Below are positions 46,660-57,989 of a stretch of 64,000 bases of DNA, piece after piece (position 1 is the first letter of the stretch; each line of letters begins with the position of its first letter). The notes beneath the pieces were generated by a model. It was not told the origin of the DNA and ran no database searches. It was given only the letters and a program-made list of their open reading frames with translations. Made by a program: the position numbers and the translations under genes. Source of the stretch: Sternotherus odoratus (taxonomy: Eukaryota; Chordata; Testudines; Kinosternidae); assembly GCA_032164245.1 (NCBI GenBank), contig JAVMKO010000003.1:34409390-34473389 (forward strand), written 5' to 3'.

Positions 46660-47280
46660 ACATGGTAATGAAAACACGGCACAGACTGTGAAATCTGGTC
46701 TTATGTATGCTTCCACCCTACATTATATAGATTTCATGAGCATGACCAATGTTTCTGAAATTAGGGGTCCTGATCCAAAAAGCAGTTTCCAGGGGTCACA
46801 AGATTATTTTATTGGGGTCACAGTATTGCCACCCTTACCTCTGTGCTTCCTTCAGAGCTGGGCAGCCGAAGAGTGGCAGCTGCTGATTGAGGGCCCAGCT
46901 CTGCAGGCAGGAGCACAGAACTAAAGGTTTCAATACCATGCCATGCCATCCTTACTTCTATGATGCTACTGGCAGCAGCTTTGCCTTCAGAGCTGGGCTT
47001 GAAGCCATCAGCCCGTGCTCTCCAGCTGCCCAGATCTGAAGGCAGCACTGCCACCAGCAGCACTGAAGAAATAAGGGTAGCTGTATCACAACCCACCCTA
47101 CAATAAACCTCGTGACAACACACACACACACACACACTCCTTTTTGGGTCCAGAGCCTTACAACTACAACACCATGAAATTTTAGATTTAAATAGGTGAA
47201 ATCATGAAATTTAAGATTTTTAAAATCCTAAAACAGCGAAATTGACCACAATGGGCCCTGAATTTGGTAGGGCTCTACAA
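46660..47280. mobile_element. Composite foldback hAT-like element
   Basis: Left side: 'gactgtgaaatctggtctta' and 'ctacattatatagatttcat'. Centre: 'aaattaggggtcctgatcc', 'attgccacccttacctctg' and 'cttcagagctgggcagcc', then the inverse 'gccttcagagctgggcttg', 'agggtagctgtatcacaac' and 'tttttgggtccagagcc'. Right side: 'atgaaatttaagatttt' and 'gaatttggtagggctcta'. The centre is a foldback: the second half repeats the first in inverse order. It resembles a turtle element in which one hAT non-autonomous copy (ggggtcctga... ends) sits inside another (ends gggccctaccaaattc). It has no coding capacity. The 105-codon minus frame is a by-product. Confidence 0.7.
47117..47137. repeat. (CA)n microsatellite
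   Basis: About ten CA units inside the foldback element. In related copies this position is a short C-rich phrase, so the microsatellite grew in place. Confidence 0.9.
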
Positions 47281-47939
47281 ACAATACCAGGTTTTAAAGA
47301 TTATAATTCAAAATGACCTTGACAAACTGGAGAATTAGTCTGAAATCAACAACAAAAAGTTCAATAAAGATAATTTCAAAATACTTAGCCAGTTGGGAGG
47401 TGGGGGGGGGGGGGAAATCAAACACACAAACAAAAGGGGAATAACTGGCTAGGTGGTAATCATGCTGAAAGCATCTCATGATTGTAGTGGATCAACACTG
47501 AATACTGTTCATAAGCAGGCACATTGTGTTCTAGTATAGAAAATATCTTTTGGAGGGTTTAGTTCTCTAAAAAAATATATTTCTAATGTTTCTTTCAAAT
47601 CCTGGTTTTGGCATGGGGGAGGGAGAAGGCACACAGGAGAAGGTTTACCTTCTAGTATAAGCACTGGGTCCAGTCACCAAATGCCAACAATCCTTTGGAG
47701 GCCCAGACCCATTTCCATAGAGGCCCTATGCTTATCCTTTGTCTCCTGTTTACCTACAGTTTTCCCTTGGCATTCTTCTCAGCAACTGTGTACCACTACC
47801 CTCCGCTCCCTCCTAGTATTGATGGAAATGAGAGCAGGACCGGGATAAAGAGTACACTTTGCATGTTTTGCAAGGATGACAGAGCTTCTGCAATAGAGTG
47901 AATTCCCTAGGAATGGTTTGTGATTAATTGGACCCCCCT
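47281..47939. other. Non-coding DNA with a G run
   Basis: No gene. A run of about 13 G lies at 47402-47414. The rest is unrecognised. Confidence 0.5.
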
Positions 47940-49090
47940 TTTTCAGGGTGCCACCTGATGTGATGGAGTCTCACTGAGCCCATCTATTCCACCACTTCCT
48001 CACCCTGTCCTTTCTGTGCCAGGCCCTCAAACCTTCTCTAGCACACGCATGGGTAAGGCCACACAAGTTGCAGATGCAGACTGAAATCAGCTCTGCGGGG
48101 GAGGATTCAGCTTGGGGATTTACCCAGCACTCATGTGCACACCTCCTCTGGGGTATAACCCCAAAATAATATTGTCTTGTGCTGTATAGAGAGATCTGTA
48201 CTGCACAAGCTCATAAACCTGCCCCCTCCCCTAATGTGGAGGGAGATATGCACAGATTCCTGCCTCCCATAAGAATTGCACAAACTGGGTTTTGGAATAA
48301 GCAAAACCAAGTTTATTAACTACAAAAGGTAAATTGTAAGTGATTAGATAGGATAGCAAACAGAACCATGCAGATTATGAAGCAAATAAAACAAAACATG
48401 CAACTGAAACATAATTCACTAAAAGAAAGAGGTTACAAACAGGAATTTCTCACCCTAAATGCTGTTTTAGGCAGATTGCAGAGTTTCTGCACCATAGCAT
48501 TCCATTTATCTTCACAGACTAGAGCCGTCTCAGCCTGGACGCAGCCTTGCCTTTTCCCAGCTTAGTTCCTTTGTTTCTTCTGGTGCTTTCCGCAGTCTTC
48601 CTTCTTGGGCAGGAAAGCAATGTAGAAGAGCCTTGATTGAATCACTTTCCAGCATTAAATAGGATTTACTTAAGGTGGGAATTCTTTGTTTTCAGTGGAA
48701 AAATACCAGCAGTGTCCAAGGTGGTACTCCATACCGGGTGACATTAGCACATCACCAGCAACCATGAGACAAGGTTTATTTGTAACATCCACAGGAAGGA
48801 ACTCTAAGAGATCAGCATCTTGAAAGACACATTGTATGTCTTAATGGCTTATCCAGGCTGATTGCATACTGTCTGGTAGGCACTTCCGAGGTGTAACCAC
48901 AATTGTAAATGTTACATAGTCAATATTCCTAATTTCAGGTACAGTAATGATACGTATATACAAATAGGACAATAATATTCAGTAAAACATAATTTTCAAT
49001 GATACCTTACATGACCCATTTTGCACAAAACATATCTTAATTATGCCATATTTATATCCTAACAATATTTCTATGAAGAATATGGGATGT
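47940..49090 (-). mobile_element. Long LTR-type repeat, minus strand
   Basis: On the minus strand it reads 'gcaaaatgggtcatgtaagg', 'tatcattgaaaattatg', 'tgtcctatttgtatatacg', 'aataaaccttgtctcatgg', later 'gttaataaacttggttttgc' and 'cccagtttgtgcaattctta'. I recognise this order from a long LTR family common in turtle genomes. An AATAAA signal (plus-strand tttatt at 48312-48317) sits ahead of the 3' segment. No retroviral gene lies beside it, so it may be solo or a fragment. I could not find a convincing target duplication, so the borders are approximate. Confidence 0.7.
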
Positions 49091-51694
49091 ATCATCACCG
49101 GGTTGTGTCTGAGTCATCAAGAATTCCCTCACAATCCACAGAGGCAGGTAAATATCTATAAATTAGCTCCTGAGAAGCATGTTTCTGCTTAGGGTACATA
49201 TCTTCTCCCAGTGTAAACCCAGTGGCAGCAATAGTTAAACCATGGTGCATAGGAACTGTTCTGATGCATAGCCAGAAAGGTTCCTTCTCCCAGAGGTGAA
49301 TCAGCTCTGCTAAAGTAACAGTAGTAAAATTTTTTGTCACTATAAGCAAGTATGACTGATTTAACCTTAAGGATAGTCTGATGAGTATGAAGGTGCTATT
49401 GTTTTACATACTCATTATCCAGGATAGAACTGCACTTCAGGGAAACAAGGGTTCAAGTATATCTCAACAGCTAAACTTCCATCTATATCCTGAAGAGAAC
49501 TGATGGATTCATGTAAGATGCAGATATGTGTTTATGGTTCCTTCAGTTGCCCAGTCAGGTTAAATATTTTAATTCCCATCCACTTTTTAACATCAATATA
49601 TTGTTCCAGTTCTTTATGAAATAAAGTGGTTTACAATTATGTTACGTACAGGATCCAGTACTTTTACTATCTTCAAAGATCTTCCATAGCCCTGCACCTA
49701 GATATTGCTGAAATAATCCAATCTATCATTTAGAACTCTATTCTGCCAGATTTGACTACCTCAGTGTGGTACAGCCTCTCATAATTCACAGCTGCCTTTG
49801 AACAACATGTGTTAATTTCTCCACTCATCCTCTGTAGCACCCTTCCTAGTGCTGTTAATCAGACCATTTTGTTTTCTATTTTAAATCTGCTGTACAACCT
49901 CCCTCTCCACCCCCAAGGCATATGGTATGGTATTCTTCACTGCAACATTCTTTACTGAATTTACAGCATTCTTTATTATTAACATTCTCTTCCTCCATTA
50001 GTACATATACTGTAAAATGTATCAGGGAAAGGGAACAAAGCTCACTTTCCCTTCTCCACAGGTTAAATGGCCTAAGAGAAATCAAAGTGTATTTCATACA
50101 GTATATAGGAAATCAAGTGACTAGCTTTCCAGAGCATAAAGGAGGAGTACAACTTAAAAAGTGGCAAGATTCAAGCTTAGCCAGATCTCTGGTGGTAGTA
50201 AAGAGCTCTGTACTAAGAGCCTGCCATTGGCCTGTATATACTCAAACATCAGTCATTTCCATGCCCCAGTATAATGTACTGGATGAGAAGATGACATGGC
50301 ATAGTTTAGACATTATCAGCATATTAATAACACTATCGCCCATAGAATCCCTTATCCCCCAGAGGCTTCATGTTGAACAGGAGAGATTACAAAATTGAGC
50401 CCCAGGAGATTCAACAGGCAAGTGTCTTCAACGAGGGGGAGAAACTGCTCATCACAACCCACTGGACTTCACTTAAAGGCGACAGTGAAACCAACTTAAC
50501 ATGACTATCCACATCTGCTAGATCCTCCAGGTGGGTCATGATCAATAGTATATCCAAGGCCATCAAAAATATAACATCTACTTGATTAGGTACTAGAATT
50601 GGCCCATGTTCCATTGGCTTGAATTTGCCCAGTTGACCCCAGAGTTGGCTCACCTACAGCCATGAAACCTTAACAGCCACAGAGCAAAATCTTACTTTCC
50701 GTTTCACTTTGGATCTCATTTTCAGTGATGATTTATTGTGTTCTGCATCTACGGTCAGAAATTTTCAAAGCTCAGTGAGGGATTTAGCACATAGAAATAA
50801 GGAAGAGTTGTGGGGCTAAATCCTCTAGCTCTCCATGAAATCTCAACCATTCTGTATGTTAAATCCCCACTAGCAACACCTGAATAACAGGAAATCAAAG
50901 CAATGTAGATTATGGATTAGATGACGTCACTGTGCATGAGAGTGCTGCAAAATGGAAAATAAATAATAATTTTGCTAAGGTGCCCTCCATACAAATAACT
51001 TTCCTGGTGAACTTTTCAATAAAGAAAAACAAATCCTAATATCTAAATCTTGGAGCATACATCATTTCTACAGATCTTGAAATGCAAATAACCATCCATC
51101 TATTTTTGGAAACAGTTAAAGAAGTTGAAGTTAAAAGGCACATAGATGTTTGGTGTATTATACATGTAGTAGGTTACTACATTTCTATTTTTCTACTTTG
51201 GTTTTAGAAATCCAAGTTAACAGAACATACACTTTACACATGCTACCTTTTTACAGACAACTCAGGCTTGTAACAAATAGAGAAAACAGCAGCAATTTAC
51301 TGTGACTTGCTCATAGACAAATACAACTAATTACCCCTTTTGCCCACTACCAATTTAACATCTTCAAAAGATCTATCTTTCTTTATGTTCACCTCTCTTC
51401 CCACCCTACACCTCATATGCACACACACTTGAACAGCCTCCTTGTTGAGCCGAACAATTTATTTCTATATTACAGCATACAACTTAGCGTAAAAGGGAGC
51501 ACCCCCTCCAACACACATAAACACACACACACAAACTCACTCTCTCTCCTCCTTCCGTCTCCCCCCACTCTCTGAATGAGTGGCCTCCTGAAATATATTC
51601 AGATCAAGAAGTACTGATGTGCAACAGCTCAGCAGAGATTCAAATCTTAAAAGTAAACCAGAAGAAGAAGGTATGAAACACCAAAGCCATAAAT
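49091..51694. other. Non-coding DNA, about 2.6 kb, with one long unexplained open frame
   Basis: The longest frame outside recognised elements is at 49922-50398 (158 codons, plus). It is rich in Ser, Leu and Ile, has no motif I recognise, no plausible splice or promoter context, and overlaps a minus-strand frame at 49876-50097. I treat it as chance. C-rich stretches with (CA)-like runs occur at 51410-51570. Confidence 0.45.
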
Positions 51695-51970
51695 CAGAGA
51701 GGTAGCTATGTTAGTCTGGAATTGCAGAAGTGACAAAGAGTCCTGTGGCACTTTAAAGACTAACTAAAGTATTGAAGCATAAGCTTTCGTGGGCTAATAC
51801 CCACTTTGTCGGATGCATGCAGTGGAAGTATCCAGGGGCAGGTAAATAGGTAGGCAAGAACCTGGTTAGAGATAACAGTGTTACCCCAATGAGGCTGAAC
51901 CAGCTTGTTATCTCTAATCAGGAAGGGTGAGGTATTCCTCTAGTAGCTGAATTGGAGGTGTGAACAGCGA
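51695..51970 (-). mobile_element. Dispersed turtle repeat, copy B
   Basis: It matches copy A at 24018-24300 phrase by phrase: 'agagaggtagctatgttag', 'gtcctgtggcactttaaaga', 'ctttcgtgggctaataccc', 'actttgtcggatgcatgcag', 'ggctgaaccagcttgttatc' and 'gaattggaggtgtgaacag'. It stops right after 'ggaggtgtgaac', whereas copy A continues, so this copy is shorter on that side. No frame survives. Confidence 0.78.
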
Positions 51971-51974
51971 GCCA

Positions 51975-54900
51975 TAAAGTACATTCAGCTTTTTGTAACA
52001 TCTGTTCTGTTCAAACATGATGATTTATTTCTTTTAAAAATCTTGCTTGTTAGTTTGAACTGGGTGCATTTTTCTTGTAAATATTTAGCTTACCAGTATG
52101 CTAATAACATCACATTAATGTTTATTTCAGCTGCGAGCGTTTTTATCTCTGAAAGGGGATAGTGGGAAGGTGGATTGAACTAATCTCCAGTGCAAGTGAG
52201 AACGAAGGCTCTCCTTTCGTATAGGAAGCAAACCACATATGGGCCAAATCTCACCATATTTGCTGGGCCCTGCCCATCATTAATTAGTAGTTACAGCGGG
52301 AGACATACTATGGATTATTTCTGTTTGGGTTTAAATTTTGGGACCTTCACCAATGAAGTAGTTTAATGAAGTGTGCTACAAAGCTAATGTGCCTTGTAAT
52401 AAATGTGTGACCTTTCCCATAGAATACTGCTGCATATTTATTATTTTAGCGTCTTAGGAAAAGTCCCTTTTTAAAATTTGAATTAATTTCATCCCTCATC
52501 CACCCCCAAAATAGCACAATAAACTGTCACAGAGTGCATGAGCCAAATATCCCGATTTAGAGGGAATCCTCCCTGTTTATGTAGTTAAAAAAAATCTTCA
52601 ATTTCGTTCTCTTGTAGTCTACAAATCAAATTTCTACCACTTTTTTGGGGGGAGGAGGGGTGTTGTACTAGAGCTCGCTGGTCAAGATAATACAATATTT
52701 CAATTTTTGTACAAAATTCAATCACTGACCAAAATACAAAAATTGAAAAATGATATTTTTTTAGCCAGCTGTTATATATACACATTTTAAAATCATCCAC
52801 CTCTGTAGTTTCCAGGTGTTAAGTACATTTAATAAGATTATGGAGTCACACAGTTTTATGACACTGTCCAGAAAAATTAAAAGTGTGTAGCCACCTTGGC
52901 TCCACCCATTTTCAGTGAGGCTAAACATTCCTTATCTGAAGATTAAGCCCAAAGTTGCAGCCTCAAGTTGTTTTCAAGTGCCAGACGATAGCCATCCTCG
53001 CTGTCTGTGCACAAAGGTTAGGAGGAAAGGCAGAATGAATGTTTTCTCTCCCTGAACATCTACCTTCCCTACCACCAAGCACAACGGGGGCTGCTCACAA
53101 ATTATAGTCTCTGTACCATAGGACTGATCACATCTAGCAATATTAGCTACCACAGAAAGGGAGAGCTAGGGAGGATTAGGAGGCTGTGTCTCTGCCTCAC
53201 CCATCTACTGACTAGTTTAACTAGAAAGTCATAGAGGCACACACATGCTGAATCCGGAAGGGATAAAGTACTGGCTTATCTTTTCTGTGCACCATAGAGA
53301 TGCAGGAAGTATTATGTCTCCCTGAGGCATGTTAACTCTTAGAGCTCCCATTGGAGTGGTTTAGCTTAACACCAAGTCTAGCATCTCCTTTCAGGCACAA
53401 CTGAGCCTGAAATTAGACCAGTGATGACAGACAAATGATGACTGACACTGGGGAAGAAGGAGACAACAGGAAAGGGAAAACAGTCAAGATCTAATGTCGC
53501 AATTTCAGATGTTTCCTTCTTGCATATACAATCTGAATATTTTCTTTTTCTTTGTATATTTTCTTTCTAATATAATCACTGGTGACAGAGGCTGTGGATT
53601 GCACTAGAGTAGAGATCAGTGAAGACAGCCAGCCAAAAGAAGTGAATATTAGAAATGGCTTGAAGAAGGAGAGGGGTGGCTCCTGGCAAACAGGAGGAGG
53701 GAGGCTTACCTAGCACAGCGGGCATCATGAAGTTATGTATGGAAGAAGGTTACAAAGGAATAGTCAGACAAGAGCCATGAGTTGAGCAAGCATAAGGCAT
53801 GAACAGGGAAGCAGGAGATAAAATCTGAAATGCAGGCTGCACCAAAGCTATTTTAAAGATCTGGAGGTGAGGATGATGATTGAGACTTGAAGTTAAGATC
53901 TGCAGGAATGAATGGAGCCAGTAAAGTGTCTTGAGGAGAGGAGAGAAAAATGGATAAGTAGTAGAAGAGGGTGATGATTTTACCGGCAGCTTTGTGTCTG
54001 TTGATTAAAGCAATTTTTTTGCCCCTCCTAGGGGATTACAGTTAAAAATGTGTACAGGAAATTGAAAAGAAGTTGTATTTGCATTTGCAGGCATTAAAAC
54101 CTCAAGGCATTTGCAGGCATTAAAAGCTCCCAAACTGACATCTTTCAGATGCATTATTATATGGTTTAAACACATTCAACATCTTTGAAAAAAGTTTTGA
54201 ACAGACTGTATTCAATGAACCTGTAACTTTTCAAAATAGAAATCATAAGTAAGGTAAATAGAAAAACTGCAATGGAAAAGCCAGATTTACAACCACTTCA
54301 TTTTATTAGCTGCAAACCCTTCTTATCAATTGTATTCTTTCAATCAGCTGGTGCAGTATCTCAATAGAAAAAAAAAACTAGAGCTCTAGGTTATGCTAAA
54401 TTTGTGTTGAAAGTATTATATGTCTTGCATGATGAAATCCCCAGGAGGTACTTGGATATCAAGTGCTTAAAAATACTTGACTAGAGGCTGCAAGCTGTTA
54501 TAAGAGAGAAGCACATTTAAAAAAAAAGGGGGGGCGGGAAGACATACAAAATGGAAACATTTGGCGATATAAAGGGAAACTGTTACTTACCAGTTTATTA
54601 AATCTGGATTGGAAGAGGGAGAGATTTCAGTGACAACAGGGATTTTTCATTGTTTTCTAAAATCAGGGGTTGAAAAGGGAGTGGATTCTCCAAAAAATAA
54701 TTATAAAATTCTTTATTCAGTACATAAGAAGTACATATGTTTTTTTAACATATGTCTATTTCTTTCTATCCCATCATGGTATAAAGCAGCACCAAATGGA
54801 ATTCTTCATGGAAAAATATTTATTTTGACAGGAGCACTTTTAGCTCATTTGAAAGGCTCATTTCAATCGCTATATTCTGCTGCCACCTTCTATCTTTCAC

Positions 54901-55099
54901 AAGTGCCAGAATGAGACCGAGAGACTCCTCTTACAAACATATTGCATTAGAATGACCTGGCCATCAAACAGGGATTCAAACTGACTAAACGCAGCAGTAC
55001 TTATGCCAAGTTGTACAGAGTGGCACTGACTGTAAGGGGACATCAAATAGTTTAGATCCCATATCAAAATCCTACTAATTTATTTAAAGGTCCAAATAA
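51975..55099. other. Non-coding DNA, about 3.1 kb
   Basis: No exon or RNA gene. A short direct duplication 'gcatttgcaggcattaaaa' (about 54081-54099 and 54107-54125) is visible. The 101-codon frame at 54609-54914 has no domain. Some text at 53580-53960 looks repeat-derived, but I cannot name it. Confidence 0.45.
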
Positions 55100-56075
55100 A
55101 GGTAGTTTAGGCACCTAAAGATGCAGAAAGATGTCTACTGGGATTTTCTAAAGCTCCGCAAAACTCCCACCAAACACTCTAGACACCTAAACTCACTTGG
55201 CACCTATATTTTTCACCATAAAAGTTCCCTATATGCTTAAGTGTCTGCCTTTGAGTGCATATGCACTGCTGCCTCTACTGTCTGGATGCCTATCTCCTGC
55301 CTGAGCCCCAGATCCACCAGCCATGGGAAGAAAGGATTCAGCCACCTAAATTGCATGCAGGGGTCTGATCTAGTAGATGCCCCTCTCAGCTCACCAACCA
55401 GATCCAGTCACATTCAAATTCAGGAAGAGAAAGAGGAACAAATGGTGGTGTCCCTGGCTATCTTAGAACTTTTGGGCAGCAGTTAAGAGAACTCTCCTGA
55501 GAGGAGGGAGACCTCTGTTAAAATCCTCACCTCTCAGGAGAGTTCTCTAACCACTGGGCTAAAAGTTTTAAGGTGGGCTTCGCTACCACCACTTCCTTGC
55601 TCATGTTATGTGGAATAAAGCAGTCACCTAACATTCCCTATAAGAAGCTGCTTAGACACCTAAGCTGCCTAACTTCAGGCATCTATTTCCCATTTGTGGA
55701 TCGCTGAGTGGAGGTTGGCCCCTAAGTCCAGACTGCTGGGAGCTGCCTATCTCCAAGAGAGAACAGGACTTAGCACACACCATTTTGGTCAGCATCTCCC
55801 ATTGGCTAGTTTAAGCATCTCCCTGCTTAGTGTACTGTCTTGTGTGGATCACATTTTTTAGCCCCTATCTCTCCCCATTCGTTGCATAGGGAACTAAAGT
55901 GCCTAAGTTGGATCTGGGGAACACAGTCTTGCTCCTGGATTTTCTGTACATGTAAAAGTTGGGCATTGTGACACACAGCATTGCAATGCTTACGTCCCTT
56001 TGTGGATGCCACCTTAGGTACCTATCCATATCTTTAGGTACCTAAATACTTGTAAAAGCTGGGCTTTAGCATCCA
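55100..56075. mobile_element. Foldback DNA element, about 970 bp
   Basis: Left end 'tttaggcacctaaagatgca' (55106-); reverse complement of the right end 'tttaggtacctaaagatatg' (to about 56046), with 'agatgtctac' and 'ataggtacct' just inside. Inner phrases 'gcacctaaactcacttggc', 'gcttagacacctaagctgc' and 'gtgcctaagttggatctgg' belong to the same 'aggcacctaa' family of reptile DNA elements. It carries a perfect hairpin at 55486-55548. No transposase is present. Confidence 0.65.
55486..55548. repeat. Perfect 19-bp hairpin
   Basis: agagaactctcctgagagg at 55486-55504 pairs exactly with its reverse complement at 55530-55548 across a 25-base loop. The right arm continues 'ctaaccactgggct', so its minus strand reads 'cccagtggttagagaactc', wording that I associate with a reptile tRNA-like repeat. 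The left arm would be an inverse copy of part of it. Confidence 0.9.
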
Positions 56076-56926
56076 ACTCTGGAATGTGATCCAGGAGCTG
56101 GATCCATGTCATCATACAGATTCCCAATGATTTCAGAGGAACTCTCTATGTGTCTGCTCTAGCAGAAGACATTGTGTTCTTAGGCCTCAACCATGACATA
56201 AAATAAATAAAAGTGAAACAGATTAATCCATAGGTCTGGTTTACTTCTGGAGGAATGTGGGGGACCATTCAAGATTTAAAATTCAACTTTAAACTGTACA
56301 CAAAAGTACACACACTAACGTAGGCCTCAGCTCTCCTGTGCCTGTACTCCGCACCCTCTCACTTCCCAGAGCTCTTCCCACTCACAGGCTCTCAAACCCC
56401 CACTCATCCCTCCTCTACTCCAACTCCCTTCAGGATCCAGTAGCTGCCCTCTACCTCCAGCCTGCTCCCCCATCTCTTGAAGGGGACTGGGCTGAGCGCA
56501 TACATTCATTAGCTCCCCATTCCTACACTCTTGTGGAAGAATGACAGTGCTGCTGCCCATCTCAGAAATGGGTCTGACTTGGTTGTGCTATGCCTGGCCC
56601 ATTCAGAGTACACAGACACACATAAATACATTAGTCAGCTTCAACCACAGCCCGCAGCACAAGTGGCACAGTGGCATCTAGCGGATCATGGGTAAACTAG
56701 AGGAAGCTCAGGCAAAATTCCAGAGCTGCCTGTGTTTTATTGAAAGATCACAAGAGCCCCTCAATACCCCAACACAACCATATCAACAGCCATTTCAATG
56801 CTGCCATTGTGGCACCATAGTACACATAGGACGACTCACATCATGCCTCCATTATGATGCTGTAGAGTGGAGTTTTCAAACCCACCCAGCACTGGACCAA
56901 CTGCGCTCCTATTGAAGTCAAGAGAA
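56076..56926. other. Non-coding DNA, nothing recognised
   Basis: Includes a C-rich part at 56330-56480 with overlapping frames on both strands and no domain. Confidence 0.45.
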
Positions 56927-57235
56927 CCACCCATTAGTTGACCTAGGTGGTTGCCTAGGGCACCAGAATTTGGAGGGCGGCTTTTTGCCCCCCCCTCCCC
57001 CAGCAGCAATTCGGCGGCAGCTCAACGGACTGTCAGGCATCCTTGTGTCCGCCAAATTCCCTCCAAAATACACGCGGTGTGTTAAACTGCAGTTGTATTG
57101 CCACTGAGAATTCGGCAGCAGCTCAACAAGTCGACTGCCTGTTGACAGTAATTCGGCAGACCCCTGGACTACGGACATCAGTGCTCATCTCTGTGCTTGC
57201 CGCCTAGGGCAGAACAATACTTTGCACCAGCCCCG
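56927..57235. mobile_element. hAT-like MITE, about 309 bp, with target duplication
   Basis: The flanks caagagaac (56919-56927 and 57236-57244) match over 9 bases; a hAT insertion would use 8 of them. Inside the left end is 'ttgacctaggtggttgccta', and inside the right end the inverse 'gccgcctagggcagaac', a pair I know from turtle hAT MITEs ('cctaggcggt...cctagggc'). The body has three copies of an 'aattcggcagcagctcaac' type phrase (about 57006, 57109 and 57149). No coding capacity. Confidence 0.8.
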
Positions 57236-57374
57236 CAAGAGAACATCACCAATTGTTATCAGCTATGACAAAACCAGGCCAATGCTGAGCATTTTGAAAA
57301 TGTCGCTCATGGTCAATTGGACTGTTCTTATGGTTAAACTTAAACACATGCTTAACAATAATACCTGGGACTTT

Positions 57375-57575
57375 TCATCAGTAGACCTCGAAGTGCTTTA
57401 CAAAGGCTATCAGTATCATTATCCCCATTTTACAGATGCAGAAACTGAGGCACACATTGGTGAATGACTTACCCAACATCACCCATCAAGCCAGTGGTAG
57501 AGCCAACAATAGAATCCAAAAATCCTGAGTCCCATTTGAGTATAGGATCCACAAGGCCACACTGCCTCTCTAATG
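57375..57575 (-). mobile_element. MIR-like SINE, minus strand
   Basis: The plus strand 'aagtgctttacaaaggctat', 'cattatccccattttacaga', 'tgcagaaactgaggcacac', 'gacttacccaacatcaccc' and 'gccagtggtagagccaac' is the reverse complement of the CORE-SINE body and tRNA-like part of MIR. This is a well-kept copy for so old a family. Confidence 0.8.
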
Positions 57576-57834
57576 TGATGTCTTGGATTCAGTCTCTAGT
57601 TCAAAACATGCTACAAAAGCCCACAGGGCAGACTCAGGCTAGAAACATGTATGTCATTTCGATATAAATATAGTGTTGCCAGTCCTCTCTACAGAGTTTT
57701 TCTTTGAAGCAGAGAATGAATTGTTTGGTGGATGTCACATAATTTTTTATAGGGAGGCTAGGAGCCTTTTATCAGAGAATCTTTTATCATAGGAGGTCAC
57801 AAATGTTGATGAATTTAATCTCCTAATCCTACAG

Positions 57835-57985
57835 AGAAATAAAGTAGTATCACTATCTCAACTTTAAGATGAGGAAGTGAAGTGCTGATTGGTTAAGTAA
57901 CTTACTTTGGGAAGACTATAGCAAAGTTAAGAAAGGAACCCAAATCTCCTAACTCCCAGTTCTGTGCTTTAATTACAAACCAGTT
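57835..57985 (-). mobile_element. MIR-like SINE, minus strand, second copy
   Basis: 'gagaaataaagtagtatcac', 'tcaactttaagatgaggaag', 'ttaagtaacttactttggg' and 'aaaggaacccaaatctccta' follow the MIR order, more diverged than the copy 260 bp upstream. Same orientation. Confidence 0.6.
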
Positions 57986-57989
57986 CTTC

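Noticed and set aside
55486..55560. tRNA gene near the hairpin
   Set aside because: Only tRNA-like wording is present on the minus strand; no cloverleaf with acceptor and anticodon stems can be formed.
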